DNA from: UMGS1613 sp045636225
GTDB lineage: Bacteria > Bacillota_I > Bacilli_A > RF39 > UBA660
Direction: 5' to 3'
Assembly: GCA_045636225.1 (NCBI GenBank)
Contig: JAZTXB010000089.1
Location: forward strand, 1-25,176
Length of the DNA stretch: 25,176 bases
In this document: positions 1 to 6,638 of the stretch, piece by piece
Layout: each line of letters starts with the position of its first letter
Numbering within the stretch: the stretch's first letter is position 1
Made by a program: the position numbers and the translations under genes
The notes under the pieces: model-generated
Database searches by the model: none
Told to the model about the DNA's origin: nothing
The model's input: only the letters and a program-made list of their open reading frames with translations

Positions 1-1
1 A

Positions 2-208
2 GATGACGTTATTGAGATGGAAGGTAAAGTATTAGAAGTTTTGCCAGGCTACGTATTTAAAGTAGAACTAGCAAACAAACATGTAATTACGGCACACGTT
101 TCGGGTAAAATGCGAATGAACATGATTCGAATTTTAGCTGGTGATATAGTAATGGTTGAATTATCAACTTATGATTTAACACGTGGTCGTATAACCTACA
201 GAAAATAG
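2..208 (+). CDS. infA: Translation initiation factor IF-1, 5'-truncated by the window edge
   Basis: IF-1 is an S1/OB-fold protein that binds the ribosomal A site during initiation. The open frame runs back to the first bases of the window and encodes DDVIE before the first visible Met, matching the usual N-terminus (K-E-D-V-I-E-x-E-G). The Met at 17 is therefore internal and the true start lies just outside. SGKMRMNMIRIL and the ending LTRGRITYRK are signature IF-1 segments. 68 residues are visible of a usual 71-73. It is the first visible gene of the spc/alpha operon, 12 bases ahead of rpmJ. Confidence 0.97.
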   Translation, partial: DDVIEMEGKVLEVLPGYVFKVELANKHVITAHVSGKMRMNMIRILAGDIVMVELSTYDLTRGRITYRK

Positions 209-220
209 GAGGTAGAAAAG

Positions 221-334
221 ATGAAAGTTAAACCATCAGTAAAACCAATATGTGAAAAATGTAAAGTTATTAAACGTAAGGGAAAAGTAATGGTAATTTG
301 CGAAAACCCTAAACATAAACAAAGACAAGGTTAA
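221..334 (+). CDS. rpmJ: 50S ribosomal protein L36
   Basis: This 37-residue protein has the canonical bL36 form: it starts MKVKPSVKPICEKCKVIKRK and carries the zinc-ribbon Cys/Cys...Cys/His pattern (C11, C14, C27, H32), with QRQG at the end. Keeping the four ligands makes it the zinc-binding (C+) type. An AGGAGG site lies 6 bases before the ATG. It sits between infA and rpsM, its standard place in Bacillota. Confidence 0.97.
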   Translation: MKVKPSVKPICEKCKVIKRKGKVMVICENPKHKQRQG

Positions 335-350
335 TAGGAGGTGTTGTTAA

Positions 351-716
351 ATGGCACGTATTAAAGGTGTAGATATACCAAATAATAAAAGAGTAGAAAT
401 TTCATTAACTTATGTATATGGAATTGGAAGAAGTCTTTCAAATAAAATATTAGAAGCTGCTAATATTGATAAAAACAAAAAAGTATCAGAACTTTCAGAA
501 GATGAATTAAACGTAATTCGTGAAGAAGTTAATAAATATATGACAGAGGGAGATCTTCGTCGTGAAGTAAATATGAATATTAAAACAAAAATGGAAATTA
601 ATTCATATCAAGGAACTCGTCATAAAAAAGGTTTACCAGTAAGAGGACAACGTACAAATAGAAATGCACGTACTCGTAAAGGTAAAGGTAAAGTAGTTGC
701 AAACAAGAAAAAATAG
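351..716 (+). CDS. rpsM: 30S ribosomal protein S13
   Basis: S13 binds 16S rRNA in the head of the small subunit and contacts the P-site tRNA and 50S bridges. The 121-residue product opens MARIKGVDIPNNKRVEISLT, has the YGIGRSLSNKIL helix-hairpin-helix stretch, and ends in the basic tail GLPVRGQRTNRNARTRKGKG that reaches the decoding centre. Length and termini are normal. An AGGAGG site precedes the ATG. It is cotranscribed between rpmJ and rpsK. Confidence 0.98.
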   Translation: MARIKGVDIPNNKRVEISLTYVYGIGRSLSNKILEAANIDKNKKVSELSEDELNVIREEVNKYMTEGDLRREVNMNIKTKMEINSYQGTRHKKGLPVRGQRTNRNARTRKGKGKVVANKKK

Positions 717-739
717 TTGTGATTAAAGGAGGATAAATT

Positions 740-1123
740 ATGGCTTATAAGGCAAGAAAAAGAAAAGTTAAGAAAAATGTACCAGAAGGTAAAGCTTACA
801 TTCATTCAACATTTAATAATACTATTGTAACAATCACAGATAATGATGGTAATGCAATAAGTTGGGCTTCTGCTGGAACTTTAGGTTTTAAGGGAAGTAA
901 AAAGTCAACTCCATTCGCAGCTGGTATGAGTGCAGAAGCAACAGGAAAAGCTGCTTATGATATGGGTATGAGAAAAGTTGAGGTTTTTGTAAAAGGTTTA
1001 GGATCAGGTAAAGAAACAGCAATTCGTTCACTTCAAACAGCAGGTCTAGAAATTACATCTATATCTGATGTTACACCAATTCCACATAATGGATGTCGTC
1101 CACCAAAACGCCCACGTGGATAA
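740..1123 (+). CDS. rpsK: 30S ribosomal protein S11
   Basis: S11 lies on the platform of the small subunit near the mRNA exit. The 127-residue product contains the hallmark AYIHSTFNNTIVTITD, the glycine-rich GLGSGKETAIRSLQ, and the conserved ending DVTPIPHNGCRPPKRPRG. AAAGGAGG precedes the ATG. It has the typical Bacillota position between rpsM and rpoA, 16 bases before rpoA. Confidence 0.98.
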   Translation: MAYKARKRKVKKNVPEGKAYIHSTFNNTIVTITDNDGNAISWASAGTLGFKGSKKSTPFAAGMSAEATGKAAYDMGMRKVEVFVKGLGSGKETAIRSLQTAGLEITSISDVTPIPHNGCRPPKRPRG

Positions 1124-1139
1124 GAAGGAGGAATGTTAA

Positions 1140-2090
1140 ATGTTAAATTTTGAAAAACCAATATATAAAATAACTGAATACATAGAAGATAAAAACTATG
1201 GGAAATTTGAATTAGAACCTTTGGAAAGAGGTTTTGGTACAACTTTAGGTAATGCACTTAGAAGAATTATGTTATCTAGTATGCCAGGAAGTGCTATAGT
1301 AGCAGTTAAGATAGATGGAGTTATGCATGAATTCCAAACTATTGAAGGTGTAGTAGAAGATGTTACAACAATTGTTTTAAATTTAAAAAATATTGTAGTA
1401 AAAAATAATTCAAGTGAAGAAAAAATATTAAAACTTTATTCTGATAAAGAAGGTGTAATTACAGCAGGAGATATAGAAACAGATCCAGAAGTAGAAATTA
1501 TAAATAAAGATCAAGTTATAGCAACAATCGCTAAAGGTGGAAAACTTGATATGGAATTTGTAATAGCAAATGGTCGTGGATATGTTCCATCAGTAGAAAA
1601 TAAAAAATATATTGAAAATCAAAAAATAGGATTCATTCCAATTGATGCATTATACTCACCTATTGAAAGAATTAGTTATGAAATAGATAATGCCCGTGTA
1701 GGACAAGATGCTAGTTATGACAAATTAATCATAGAAGTATTTACAAATGGATCAATTAGACCTGAAGAAGCTATGGCTCTTGCAGCTAAAATTATGATTG
1801 AACATTTAAACATCGTTACTAACTTAAGTGAAATAGCTGATGTTACAGGCATAATGAATGCAAAACAAGAAGATAGCAAACTTAAAAAATTAGAAACATC
1901 AATTGATGATTTAGATTTCTCTGTTAGAGCTTATAACTGTTTAAAAAGAGCAGGGGTTAATACGCTTGGAGATTTAACTGCTAAATCAGAAGTTGAAATG
2001 ATGAAAATTCGTAACTTAGGTAAAAAGTCTTTAAAAGAAGTAATCGACAAGATTAAAGATATGGGACTTAGATTCCGCGAAGACGATTAA
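1140..2090 (+). CDS. rpoA: DNA-directed RNA polymerase alpha subunit
   Basis: The alpha subunit dimerises to nucleate RNA polymerase assembly, and its C-terminal domain contacts UP elements and activators. The 316-residue product has the N-terminal assembly domain (LEPLERGFGTTLGNALRR near residues 27-44, HEFQTIEGVVED near 79-90) and a C-terminal helix-hairpin-helix domain (SVRAYNCLKRAGVNTLGDL and RNLGKKSLKEV, about residues 261-302). Length is normal for Bacillota. It has a GAAGGAGG site and is followed 17 bases later by rplQ, as is usual. Confidence 0.98.
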   Translation: MLNFEKPIYKITEYIEDKNYGKFELEPLERGFGTTLGNALRRIMLSSMPGSAIVAVKIDGVMHEFQTIEGVVEDVTTIVLNLKNIVVKNNSSEEKILKLYSDKEGVITAGDIETDPEVEIINKDQVIATIAKGGKLDMEFVIANGRGYVPSVENKKYIENQKIGFIPIDALYSPIERISYEIDNARVGQDASYDKLIIEVFTNGSIRPEEAMALAAKIMIEHLNIVTNLSEIADVTGIMNAKQEDSKLKKLETSIDDLDFSVRAYNCLKRAGVNTLGDLTAKSEVEMMKIRNLGKKSLKEVIDKIKDMGLRFREDD

Positions 2091-2107
2091 TAGTTAGGAG
2101 GAATATT

Positions 2108-2464
2108 ATGGCTTATAGAAAATTAGGACGTACAAATAAAAATAGAAGAAGTATGCTTGCTAATTTAACTAAAGAAGTTATCATGAATGGTAGAATAGAA
2201 ACAACTGATACAAGAGCTAAAGAAGTTCGCAAGTTTGTTGATAAAATGATATCTTATGGTAAAGATGGTTCTTTAGTAGCAAGAAGAAAAGCATTAGCTT
2301 TTTTACACAACAATACAGTAGCTGTTAAAAAAGTTTTTGATGAATTAGCTCCACGTTATGCAAACCGTAATGGTGGTTATACAAGAATTTTAAAATTAGC
2401 AGAACGTCGTGGAGATGACGCTTTAATGGTTATTTTAGAATTAGTAGAGGAAGATGCAAAATAG
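2108..2464 (+). CDS. rplQ: 50S ribosomal protein L17
   Basis: L17 lies near the peptide exit tunnel of the large subunit. The 118-residue product opens MAYRKLGRTNKNRRSMLANL and contains RIETTDTRAKEVRKFVDKMI and the GGYTRILKL segment, which is the bacterial bL17 pattern and length. A TAGGAGGA site precedes the ATG. It is the last gene of this operon: an intrinsic terminator overlaps its final codons. The usual ecfA/ecfT and truA genes do not follow here. Confidence 0.98.
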   Translation: MAYRKLGRTNKNRRSMLANLTKEVIMNGRIETTDTRAKEVRKFVDKMISYGKDGSLVARRKALAFLHNNTVAVKKVFDELAPRYANRNGGYTRILKLAERRGDDALMVILELVEEDAK

Positions 2465-2488
2465 TACATTGCATCTTTCTTTTTTTTG
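2452..2488 (+). terminator. Intrinsic terminator after rplQ
   Basis: An 8-bp stem, AGATGCAA pairing with TTGCATCT (2469-2476), spans the rplQ stop codon and runs straight into a T-rich tract at 2477-2488. It ends the ribosomal operon just before the promoter of the agr-type regulator. Confidence 0.85.
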
Positions 2489-2510
2489 CTTGTACGAGTA
2501 GTCTAAAACA

Positions 2511-2539
2511 TTGAAAAATAAGGCTTTTTATGATATGAT
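2511..2539 (+). promoter_or_regulatory. SigA-type promoter of the agrA-agrC-like operon
   Basis: TTGAAA at 2511-2516, a 17-base spacer and TATGAT at 2534-2539, with TGA just before the -10 (extended -10). It is placed after the rplQ terminator and 25 bases before the response-regulator ATG. Confidence 0.75.
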
Positions 2540-2564
2540 TGTAATAGAATTGGGATGGTAAAAA

Positions 2565-3266
2565 ATGGTAAATGTTATAATTTGCGACGATAATGATAAA
2601 GACAGAAATAATATTGTAGAAGTTGTAAATAATTTTATGATAAAAAATAAGATTGAGTATAACACTCATCTTTATAGTGATTATAATAAAAAGTTTGATG
2701 AAATAATCGATAGTAAAATTCCTTTTAAAATATATTTACTAGATATTGAAACTCCATCTGCATCAGGTATTGATATTGCAAGGAAGATTAGACATAAAGA
2801 TGTAAATAGTGTTATTATATTTTTAACAGTTCATGAAGAGTTAGGTAATATAATCTTGAAGAATGATTTAATGTTTTTGTCATTTATAAATAAATTTGAT
2901 AATTTTAAAGCAAGATTGAATAATTCATTAAAAAAGGCTTTAAATTTATTAAACCATAAGAGAATACTTAAGTTTATGGATAGAAATATAGTTTATACTA
3001 TAAATATAGATAATATTTTATACTTAACGAAAGAAAGTTTTGAAAGAAAAACAATTATAAAGACAGATTATGCAGAATTTAAAGTTAATAAAACTTTAAC
3101 AGAAATAATAGAAATGCTAGATGATCGATTTATACAAACTCATAGATCATGTTATATAAATAATGATAGGAAAGTAAAGATTGACAAAACTGACAGATTA
3201 ATAATGTTCGATAATGGTGAAACAACCGATTTACTTTCTGATAAATATAGAAAGGTGATTTTATGA
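2565..3266 (+). CDS. LytTR-family response regulator (AgrA-like)
   Basis: This 233-residue two-component regulator has an N-terminal receiver domain (about 1-125) with the acidic pair D8/D9, the phospho-acceptor D60 in LLDIE, T88 and K110. A C-terminal LytTR DNA-binding domain follows (about 135-233) with the conserved FIQTHRSCYINN. By family knowledge it is phosphorylated by an AgrC-type kinase and binds paired direct repeats about two helical turns apart. It overlaps the kinase gene by four bases (ATGA), so the two are translationally coupled. The start is supported by GGGATGG and an adjacent strong promoter. With agrB and agrD opposite, the AgrA role is likely. It could equally be called a BlpR/ComE-like regulator. 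Confidence 0.9.
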   Translation: MVNVIICDDNDKDRNNIVEVVNNFMIKNKIEYNTHLYSDYNKKFDEIIDSKIPFKIYLLDIETPSASGIDIARKIRHKDVNSVIIFLTVHEELGNIILKNDLMFLSFINKFDNFKARLNNSLKKALNLLNHKRILKFMDRNIVYTINIDNILYLTKESFERKTIIKTDYAEFKVNKTLTEIIEMLDDRFIQTHRSCYINNDRKVKIDKTDRLIMFDNGETTDLLSDKYRKVIL

Positions 3267-4564
3267 TGGACATTGTATATAATGTTTTAGGAGCATTACT
3301 TATAGCTATTGGATATTTTATTGCTTGGTCTATTTTATTAAAGAAACCAATAAATTTAAAAAATTATAAGATATATTTATTGATTGTTATTCTAACTATT
3401 ATTTTGATGTTAAATCAAAATGTTACAATTAAAATGTTAAAAATAACAATAATTACAATATTTTTCTCCTTATTTATTAAAATGTATTTTAAAGAAGATA
3501 TAAAAATTAGTATTATTACTGCATTTTATACACAAATAATAAATACAATAAATGAATTAATATATGTGATTCTTGCTACTTTTGTATTCAATGTAGATTT
3601 GGGTGTTTATTCATCAATAGTAATATTTTTTGCGGATTTATATGTAGCATTATTTGCAATAATTTTTTCTAAAATAAGATTTGTACAAACAATCTATAAT
3701 AAAATAATAGAAGTTATTAAAAAAATGACACTAAAAAAATTTGTGATATTTATTATACCAATTTGTTTCTTATTTAATATTTATTTAGCAATTACTTATT
3801 ATAAATATAATTTTATTTATTATGTTATAATTAACAATATGTCTTTATATTTGATATTTACAATAATATTTTTACTTTTAAAAAGAGAGAATGATTATTT
3901 GAAAATATATGAAAAATATAATACAACATTAATTAGTTTAAAAGAGTATGAAGATATTTTAGATAAATATAAAATTTACAATCATGAAAATAAGAATCAA
4001 CTATTAACTATAAGAAATATGATTTCAAGTAGAAATACAAAAGTAATTAATTATATAGACGGAATAGTTGATAATCAATTAAAGGATAATGAAAAAATAA
4101 TGCAGTCCTTATCTGTAATACCTGCTGGAGGATTGCGTGGATTAATATATTCTAAAATTTTATATATGGAGCACCATAAAATAAAATATAATTTGAATAT
4201 ATCAAAAAATGTAAGAACAAAGGAACTTATCAATAAATTAGATTCTTCAGATGTTTTAGATATATGTCAAATTATGGGTGTATATCTTGATAATGCAATA
4301 GAATCAGTCATTGTTCTCAAAGATAAAATATTAAGTATAGATATATATGTTGAAAATGGCTTTTTATTTTTTGAAATTTCAAATTATTATAAAGGAAATA
4401 TTGATTTAAATAAAATGGACCATGCTGGTTATACAACAAAAAAACATGGTCACGGATATGGATTAAGCTTGGCAAAAAAGATTATAAAAGACAATAAAAA
4501 ATTGTTTAATGAAAAGAAATTAACAAATAATACATTTACTCAAATTTTAAAAGTAAGTTTATAA
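3263..4564 (+). CDS. AgrC-like sensor histidine kinase (HPK10 type)
   Basis: 433 residues. The N-terminal half (about 1-205) is a multi-pass membrane sensor with roughly six hydrophobic segments. The cytoplasmic half has the H-box NHENKNQLLTI with phospho-acceptor H241, the N-box VYLDNAIES (N344), and the glycine-rich box GHGYGLSLAKKI (G396, G398, G400). A separate D-box is not obvious, as is normal for the AgrC class. Family knowledge says the membrane part binds a cyclic peptide outside the cell and the kinase passes phosphate to the LytTR regulator. It overlaps that gene by 4 bases and is followed by a terminator shared with agrBD. The N-terminus reads MMD, and the first Met keeps the overlap. 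Confidence 0.9.
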   Translation: MMDIVYNVLGALLIAIGYFIAWSILLKKPINLKNYKIYLLIVILTIILMLNQNVTIKMLKITIITIFFSLFIKMYFKEDIKISIITAFYTQIINTINELIYVILATFVFNVDLGVYSSIVIFFADLYVALFAIIFSKIRFVQTIYNKIIEVIKKMTLKKFVIFIIPICFLFNIYLAITYYKYNFIYYVIINNMSLYLIFTIIFLLLKRENDYLKIYEKYNTTLISLKEYEDILDKYKIYNHENKNQLLTIRNMISSRNTKVINYIDGIVDNQLKDNEKIMQSLSVIPAGGLRGLIYSKILYMEHHKIKYNLNISKNVRTKELINKLDSSDVLDICQIMGVYLDNAIESVIVLKDKILSIDIYVENGFLFFEISNYYKGNIDLNKMDHAGYTTKKHGHGYGLSLAKKIIKDNKKLFNEKKLTNNTFTQILKVSL

Positions 4565-4584
4565 AACAAGAATTTGAATATGAA

Positions 4585-4617
4585 GAAAAAAACACTTCAA
4601 TTTGAAGTGTTTTTTAT
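4585..4617. terminator. Bidirectional terminator between agrC-like and agrD genes
   Basis: The stem CACTTC/GAAGTG with a short AT loop is flanked by an A-run on the left and a T-run on the right, so it works as an intrinsic terminator on both strands. It sits between the convergent kinase (+) and agrBD (-) transcripts. Confidence 0.85.
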
Positions 4618-4628
4618 AATAAGAATAA

Positions 4629-4742
4629 TTATTTAATTAAACTTTCAGGGCATTCTGGTTCGTCAATCATTAATGCATGACATGCTTGACTACCAGTAGC
4701 AGCTGTACCTAATCCTAACCATGCTAATAAGTTTGCTAACAT
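4629..4742 (-). CDS. agrD: AgrD-like cyclic-thiolactone autoinducer peptide precursor, 37 aa
   Basis: A short gene on the - strand. The RC of 4749-4755 is AAGGAGG, 6 bases before the ATG at 4742. The product begins MLANLLAWLGLGTAATGS, an amphipathic membrane leader, then has a central Cys21 in QACHALMI, then an acidic, proline-containing recognition tail DEPECPESLIK. This is the three-part layout of AgrD; compare the staphylococcal tail DEVEVPKEL. The inferred signal is a thiolactone closed on Cys21 with a 5-residue ring (CHALM) or 6-residue ring (CHALMI). A second Cys in the tail (C31) is unusual. It lies 48 bases downstream of agrB, as expected for its processing enzyme. Confidence 0.88.
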   Translation of the reverse strand: MLANLLAWLGLGTAATGSQACHALMIDEPECPESLIK

Positions 4743-4790
4743 GTTATTCCTCCTTTCAATCTTCTATATTTAAACATTACTGCTTAAACC

Positions 4791-5408
4791 TTAATTACTA
4801 AAATCTGGATGTTCTTTAAGAAATTGTATATAATTGTTATAAGGTAATTTAAATATTTTATATGTCATTGGGGATATCATAAAATTTTGCATTATTATTG
4901 CGAATATAAAACAATTTGAAATAAAATCATTATTTATATAAATACTAAGTATCCCATATATTAACGTTAAAATAGTTGAAATAGCTTTATATGTTCTTCT
5001 TCTTTTTTTATTGACAATTGGTCTTTTTTTTGTATCTGCTGGAGCATTTTTCAGCATAAGCAATGTACCAATAAAGCAAACAATAATTTTTATTATTAAA
5101 GGAGTATTTAAATATAGACTTAGATAGGGAATTCCAATGAAAAGTATTGATGATGATAATAAGCATATCCAACTTTTAGTGGCATGTAATCCGAATGACG
5201 GCATTCTAAGTATATTATAAACAATCATATAAATAATCATCTCTTTAAATATTCCCAAAATAATTGTTAAAATAGAAATTATTATTAGTTTTGAATAAGT
5301 CAAGTAAATAGTTTCTAATCCATATTTTATTTCAGCTAATTTTGTATCGTTATAATTTGTATTATTTTTTACATAAATCATACATTTATTTATAAGAAAA
5401 TTTTTCAT
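4791..5408 (-). CDS. agrB: AgrB-like membrane endopeptidase
   Basis: AgrB is an integral-membrane cysteine protease that removes the C-terminal tail of AgrD and forms the thiolactone. The 205-residue product has several membrane segments and the catalytic stretch FGLHATKSWICLLSS with H75 and C82, the spacing of the known His/Cys pair. It also has the characteristic basic segment APADTKKRPIVNKKRRR after the third hydrophobic region. Length is normal (190-210). It is followed by agrD, and its own promoter is at 5433-5461. A short AAAGGTAG lies before the ATG. With the kinase and regulator facing it, this completes an agr circuit. Confidence 0.93.
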   Translation of the reverse strand: MKNFLINKCMIYVKNNTNYNDTKLAEIKYGLETIYLTYSKLIIISILTIILGIFKEMIIYMIVYNILRMPSFGLHATKSWICLLSSSILFIGIPYLSLYLNTPLIIKIIVCFIGTLLMLKNAPADTKKRPIVNKKRRRTYKAISTILTLIYGILSIYINNDFISNCFIFAIIMQNFMISPMTYKIFKLPYNNYIQFLKEHPDFSN

Positions 5409-5432
5409 ACATATCTACTACCTTTGAATCTA

Positions 5433-5461
5433 ATTATAATATCGATAAAATAATTTTTAAA
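5433..5461 (-). promoter_or_regulatory. Promoter of agrB-agrD
   Basis: Read on the - strand: TTTAAA (5456-5461) as a weak -35, a 17-base spacer, then a perfect TATAAT (5433-5438). The -10 is 24 bases before the agrB ATG, giving a very short leader that just contains AAAGGTAG. A poor -35 with a strong -10 is what an activator-dependent promoter looks like. Confidence 0.6.
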
Positions 5462-5690
5462 CCTAAAATGTTTGAATTGTATAAAAATTTGTTTAACAAT
5501 AATAATTGTGATAGAAGGTTTTGCATTCAAAATCTTTTCATACCAAATAAAGCCTATTTCAAACGCAACTAATTTAATTGATTTTTTTATTGTGATAAAA
5601 TAATTTTGGTTTTCACCTCTCTGAAAATAGTGCGCAATATTTGTCGGATTTTTGGGAACTAAATTTTAATTAAAGCAGTTGGTTTTATGT
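5462..5690. other. Intergenic region between the agrB and cold-shock promoters
   Basis: A gene-free stretch between divergent genes. It contains the candidate operator above, an exact 14-base direct repeat GATAAAATAATTTT (5444-5457, inside the agrB promoter, and 5594-5607), and a small inverted repeat TTTTCA/TGAAAA around 5611-5628. I see no open reading frame with a ribosome-binding site. Confidence 0.6.
5469..5496 (-). promoter_or_regulatory. Candidate LytTR-regulator operator upstream of agrB
   Basis: Two direct heptamers (TGTTTGA at 5469-5475 and TGTTTAA at 5490-5496 on the + strand, that is TTAAACA/TCAAACA on the agrB strand) have a 21-bp period and end 8 bases upstream of the -35. Spacing and position match how AgrA-type regulators bind. 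The half-site is not the staphylococcal consensus, so this is an inference. Confidence 0.4.
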
Positions 5691-5696
5691 TATACT
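5688..5696 (+). promoter_or_regulatory. Extended -10 promoter of the cold-shock gene
   Basis: TGT followed by TATACT (5691-5696) forms an extended -10. No good -35 lies 17 bases upstream. It overlaps the ATG at 5687, which therefore cannot be the start of the protein and supports the GTG start at 5735. Confidence 0.6.
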
Positions 5697-5734
5697 TTAG
5701 TTGTAAGAATAATTTAGAAGGGAGATGTTTAGTC

Positions 5735-5950
5735 GTGATTACAGGAAAAGTTAAATGGTTCAATAATGAAAAAGGCTATGGCTTTATTGAATATAAAGAC
5801 AGCGAAGATATATTTGTTCATTATTCATCAATTCTTTCTGAAGGTTACAAGACTTTAGTAGAGGGCCAATATGTAAAGTTCGATTTAGTTAGAACAGATA
5901 AAGGTTTACAAGCTAAGAATGTAATTGAAATAAAAACTGCTTTGGTATAG
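5735..5950 (+). CDS. Cold-shock protein, CspA family
   Basis: A 71-residue single OB-fold RNA/ssDNA chaperone. It reads (M)ITGKVKWFNNEKGYGFIEYK with RNP1 KGYGFIEY (13-20) and RNP2 DIFVHYS (25-31), and ends DKGLQAKNVIEIKT. The start is set to GTG at 5735: it gives the family's usual length, follows GAAGGGAG by about 10 bases, and the in-frame ATG at 5687 lies inside the promoter -10 box. The leader is short, without the long cold-box UTR of enterobacterial cspA. It is a monocistronic unit upstream of hpf. Confidence 0.93.
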   Translation: MITGKVKWFNNEKGYGFIEYKDSEDIFVHYSSILSEGYKTLVEGQYVKFDLVRTDKGLQAKNVIEIKTALV

Positions 5951-5974
5951 TAGTTTTTTTTTACAAAAAAATCT

Positions 5975-6003
5975 TTTCAAATGATATTTGTTTGTGTTAT
6001 AAT
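5975..6003 (+). promoter_or_regulatory. Promoter of the hibernation factor gene
   Basis: TTTCAA (5975-5980), a 17-base spacer and a perfect TATAAT (5998-6003) with TGT before it. The upstream in-frame ATG at 5981 falls inside this promoter, so translation must start later, at 6026. Confidence 0.6.
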
Positions 6004-6025
6004 GAAAGTGGAAAGGATTGATGAT

Positions 6026-6553
6026 ATGAAGTTTAATATTCATGGAAAAAAGATTGATGTAACTGCTTCAATAAAAAGTTACATAGAAGAAAAAATAGGG
6101 AGGTTAGATAAGTATTTTGAAAATCCTGACGAAATTACTGCAACTGCATTAGTTAAACTTAGGGGAAATGATCAGGTCGTAGAGGTTACAATAAATGCAA
6201 ATAAATTTATATTGAGAGGAGAAGAAGCTCATAAAGATTTATATGCTTCAATAGATAAAGTTTCTGATAAGATAGAAAGACAAATAAGAAAGAATAAAAC
6301 AAGATTGAAGAAAAAAACAGTAAAAGATGTTTCAAAAGATTTTGTTTTAGATTTTGAAGAAAAAGAAGAAAATGATAATGTTATTGTAAAGAGAAAGGTT
6401 ATTCAAAACAAACCAATGAGTGAAGAAGAAGCTATTCTTCAAATGGAATTATTAGGCCATGAATTCTTTGCTTATAAAAATGAAGAAACAAATGAAGTTA
6501 ATATTTTATATAAGAGAAAAGATGGAGATTATGGAATATTAGAAATAAAATAG
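6026..6553 (+). CDS. hpf: Ribosome hibernation promoting factor, long form
   Basis: A 175-residue HPF/RaiA-family protein that binds idle 30S subunits and, in its long form, dimerises 70S ribosomes into 100S particles. The N-terminal domain (about 1-100) begins MKFNIHGKKIDVTASIKSYI and has the basic helix KIERQIRKNKTRLKKK. The C-terminal dimerisation domain (about 118-175) has KPMSEEEAILQMELLGHEFF and ends KRKDGDYGILEIK. The ATG at 6026 has AAAGGA before it and a typical N-terminus, whereas the longer frame from 5981 overlaps the promoter. It is a single gene with its own terminator, directly ahead of secA, a common Bacillota arrangement. Confidence 0.95.
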   Translation: MKFNIHGKKIDVTASIKSYIEEKIGRLDKYFENPDEITATALVKLRGNDQVVEVTINANKFILRGEEAHKDLYASIDKVSDKIERQIRKNKTRLKKKTVKDVSKDFVLDFEEKEENDNVIVKRKVIQNKPMSEEEAILQMELLGHEFFAYKNEETNEVNILYKRKDGDYGILEIK

Positions 6554-6574
6554 GCTTTTTTGCCTATTTTTTTT
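6546..6574 (+). terminator. Intrinsic terminator after hpf
   Basis: A short hairpin, AATAGGC with GCCTATT around a T-rich loop, overlaps the hpf stop codon and is followed by an unbroken T tract to 6574. Confidence 0.75.
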
Positions 6575-6638
6575 AATTTTACTATTATTTTTATTATATT
6601 TTTGATAAAATATATGTATATGTAAAAGGAGAATGCAC

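Noticed and set aside
5687..5734. Upstream ATG extending the cold-shock protein by 16 residues
   Set aside because: The ATG overlaps the -10 box (TGT-TATACT), has no ribosome site, and the extension is not Csp-like. The GTG at 5735 fits.
5981..6025. Upstream ATG extending HPF by 15 residues
   Set aside because: It lies between the -35 and the TATAAT of the gene's own promoter; MKFNIHGKK at 6026 is the family N-terminus.
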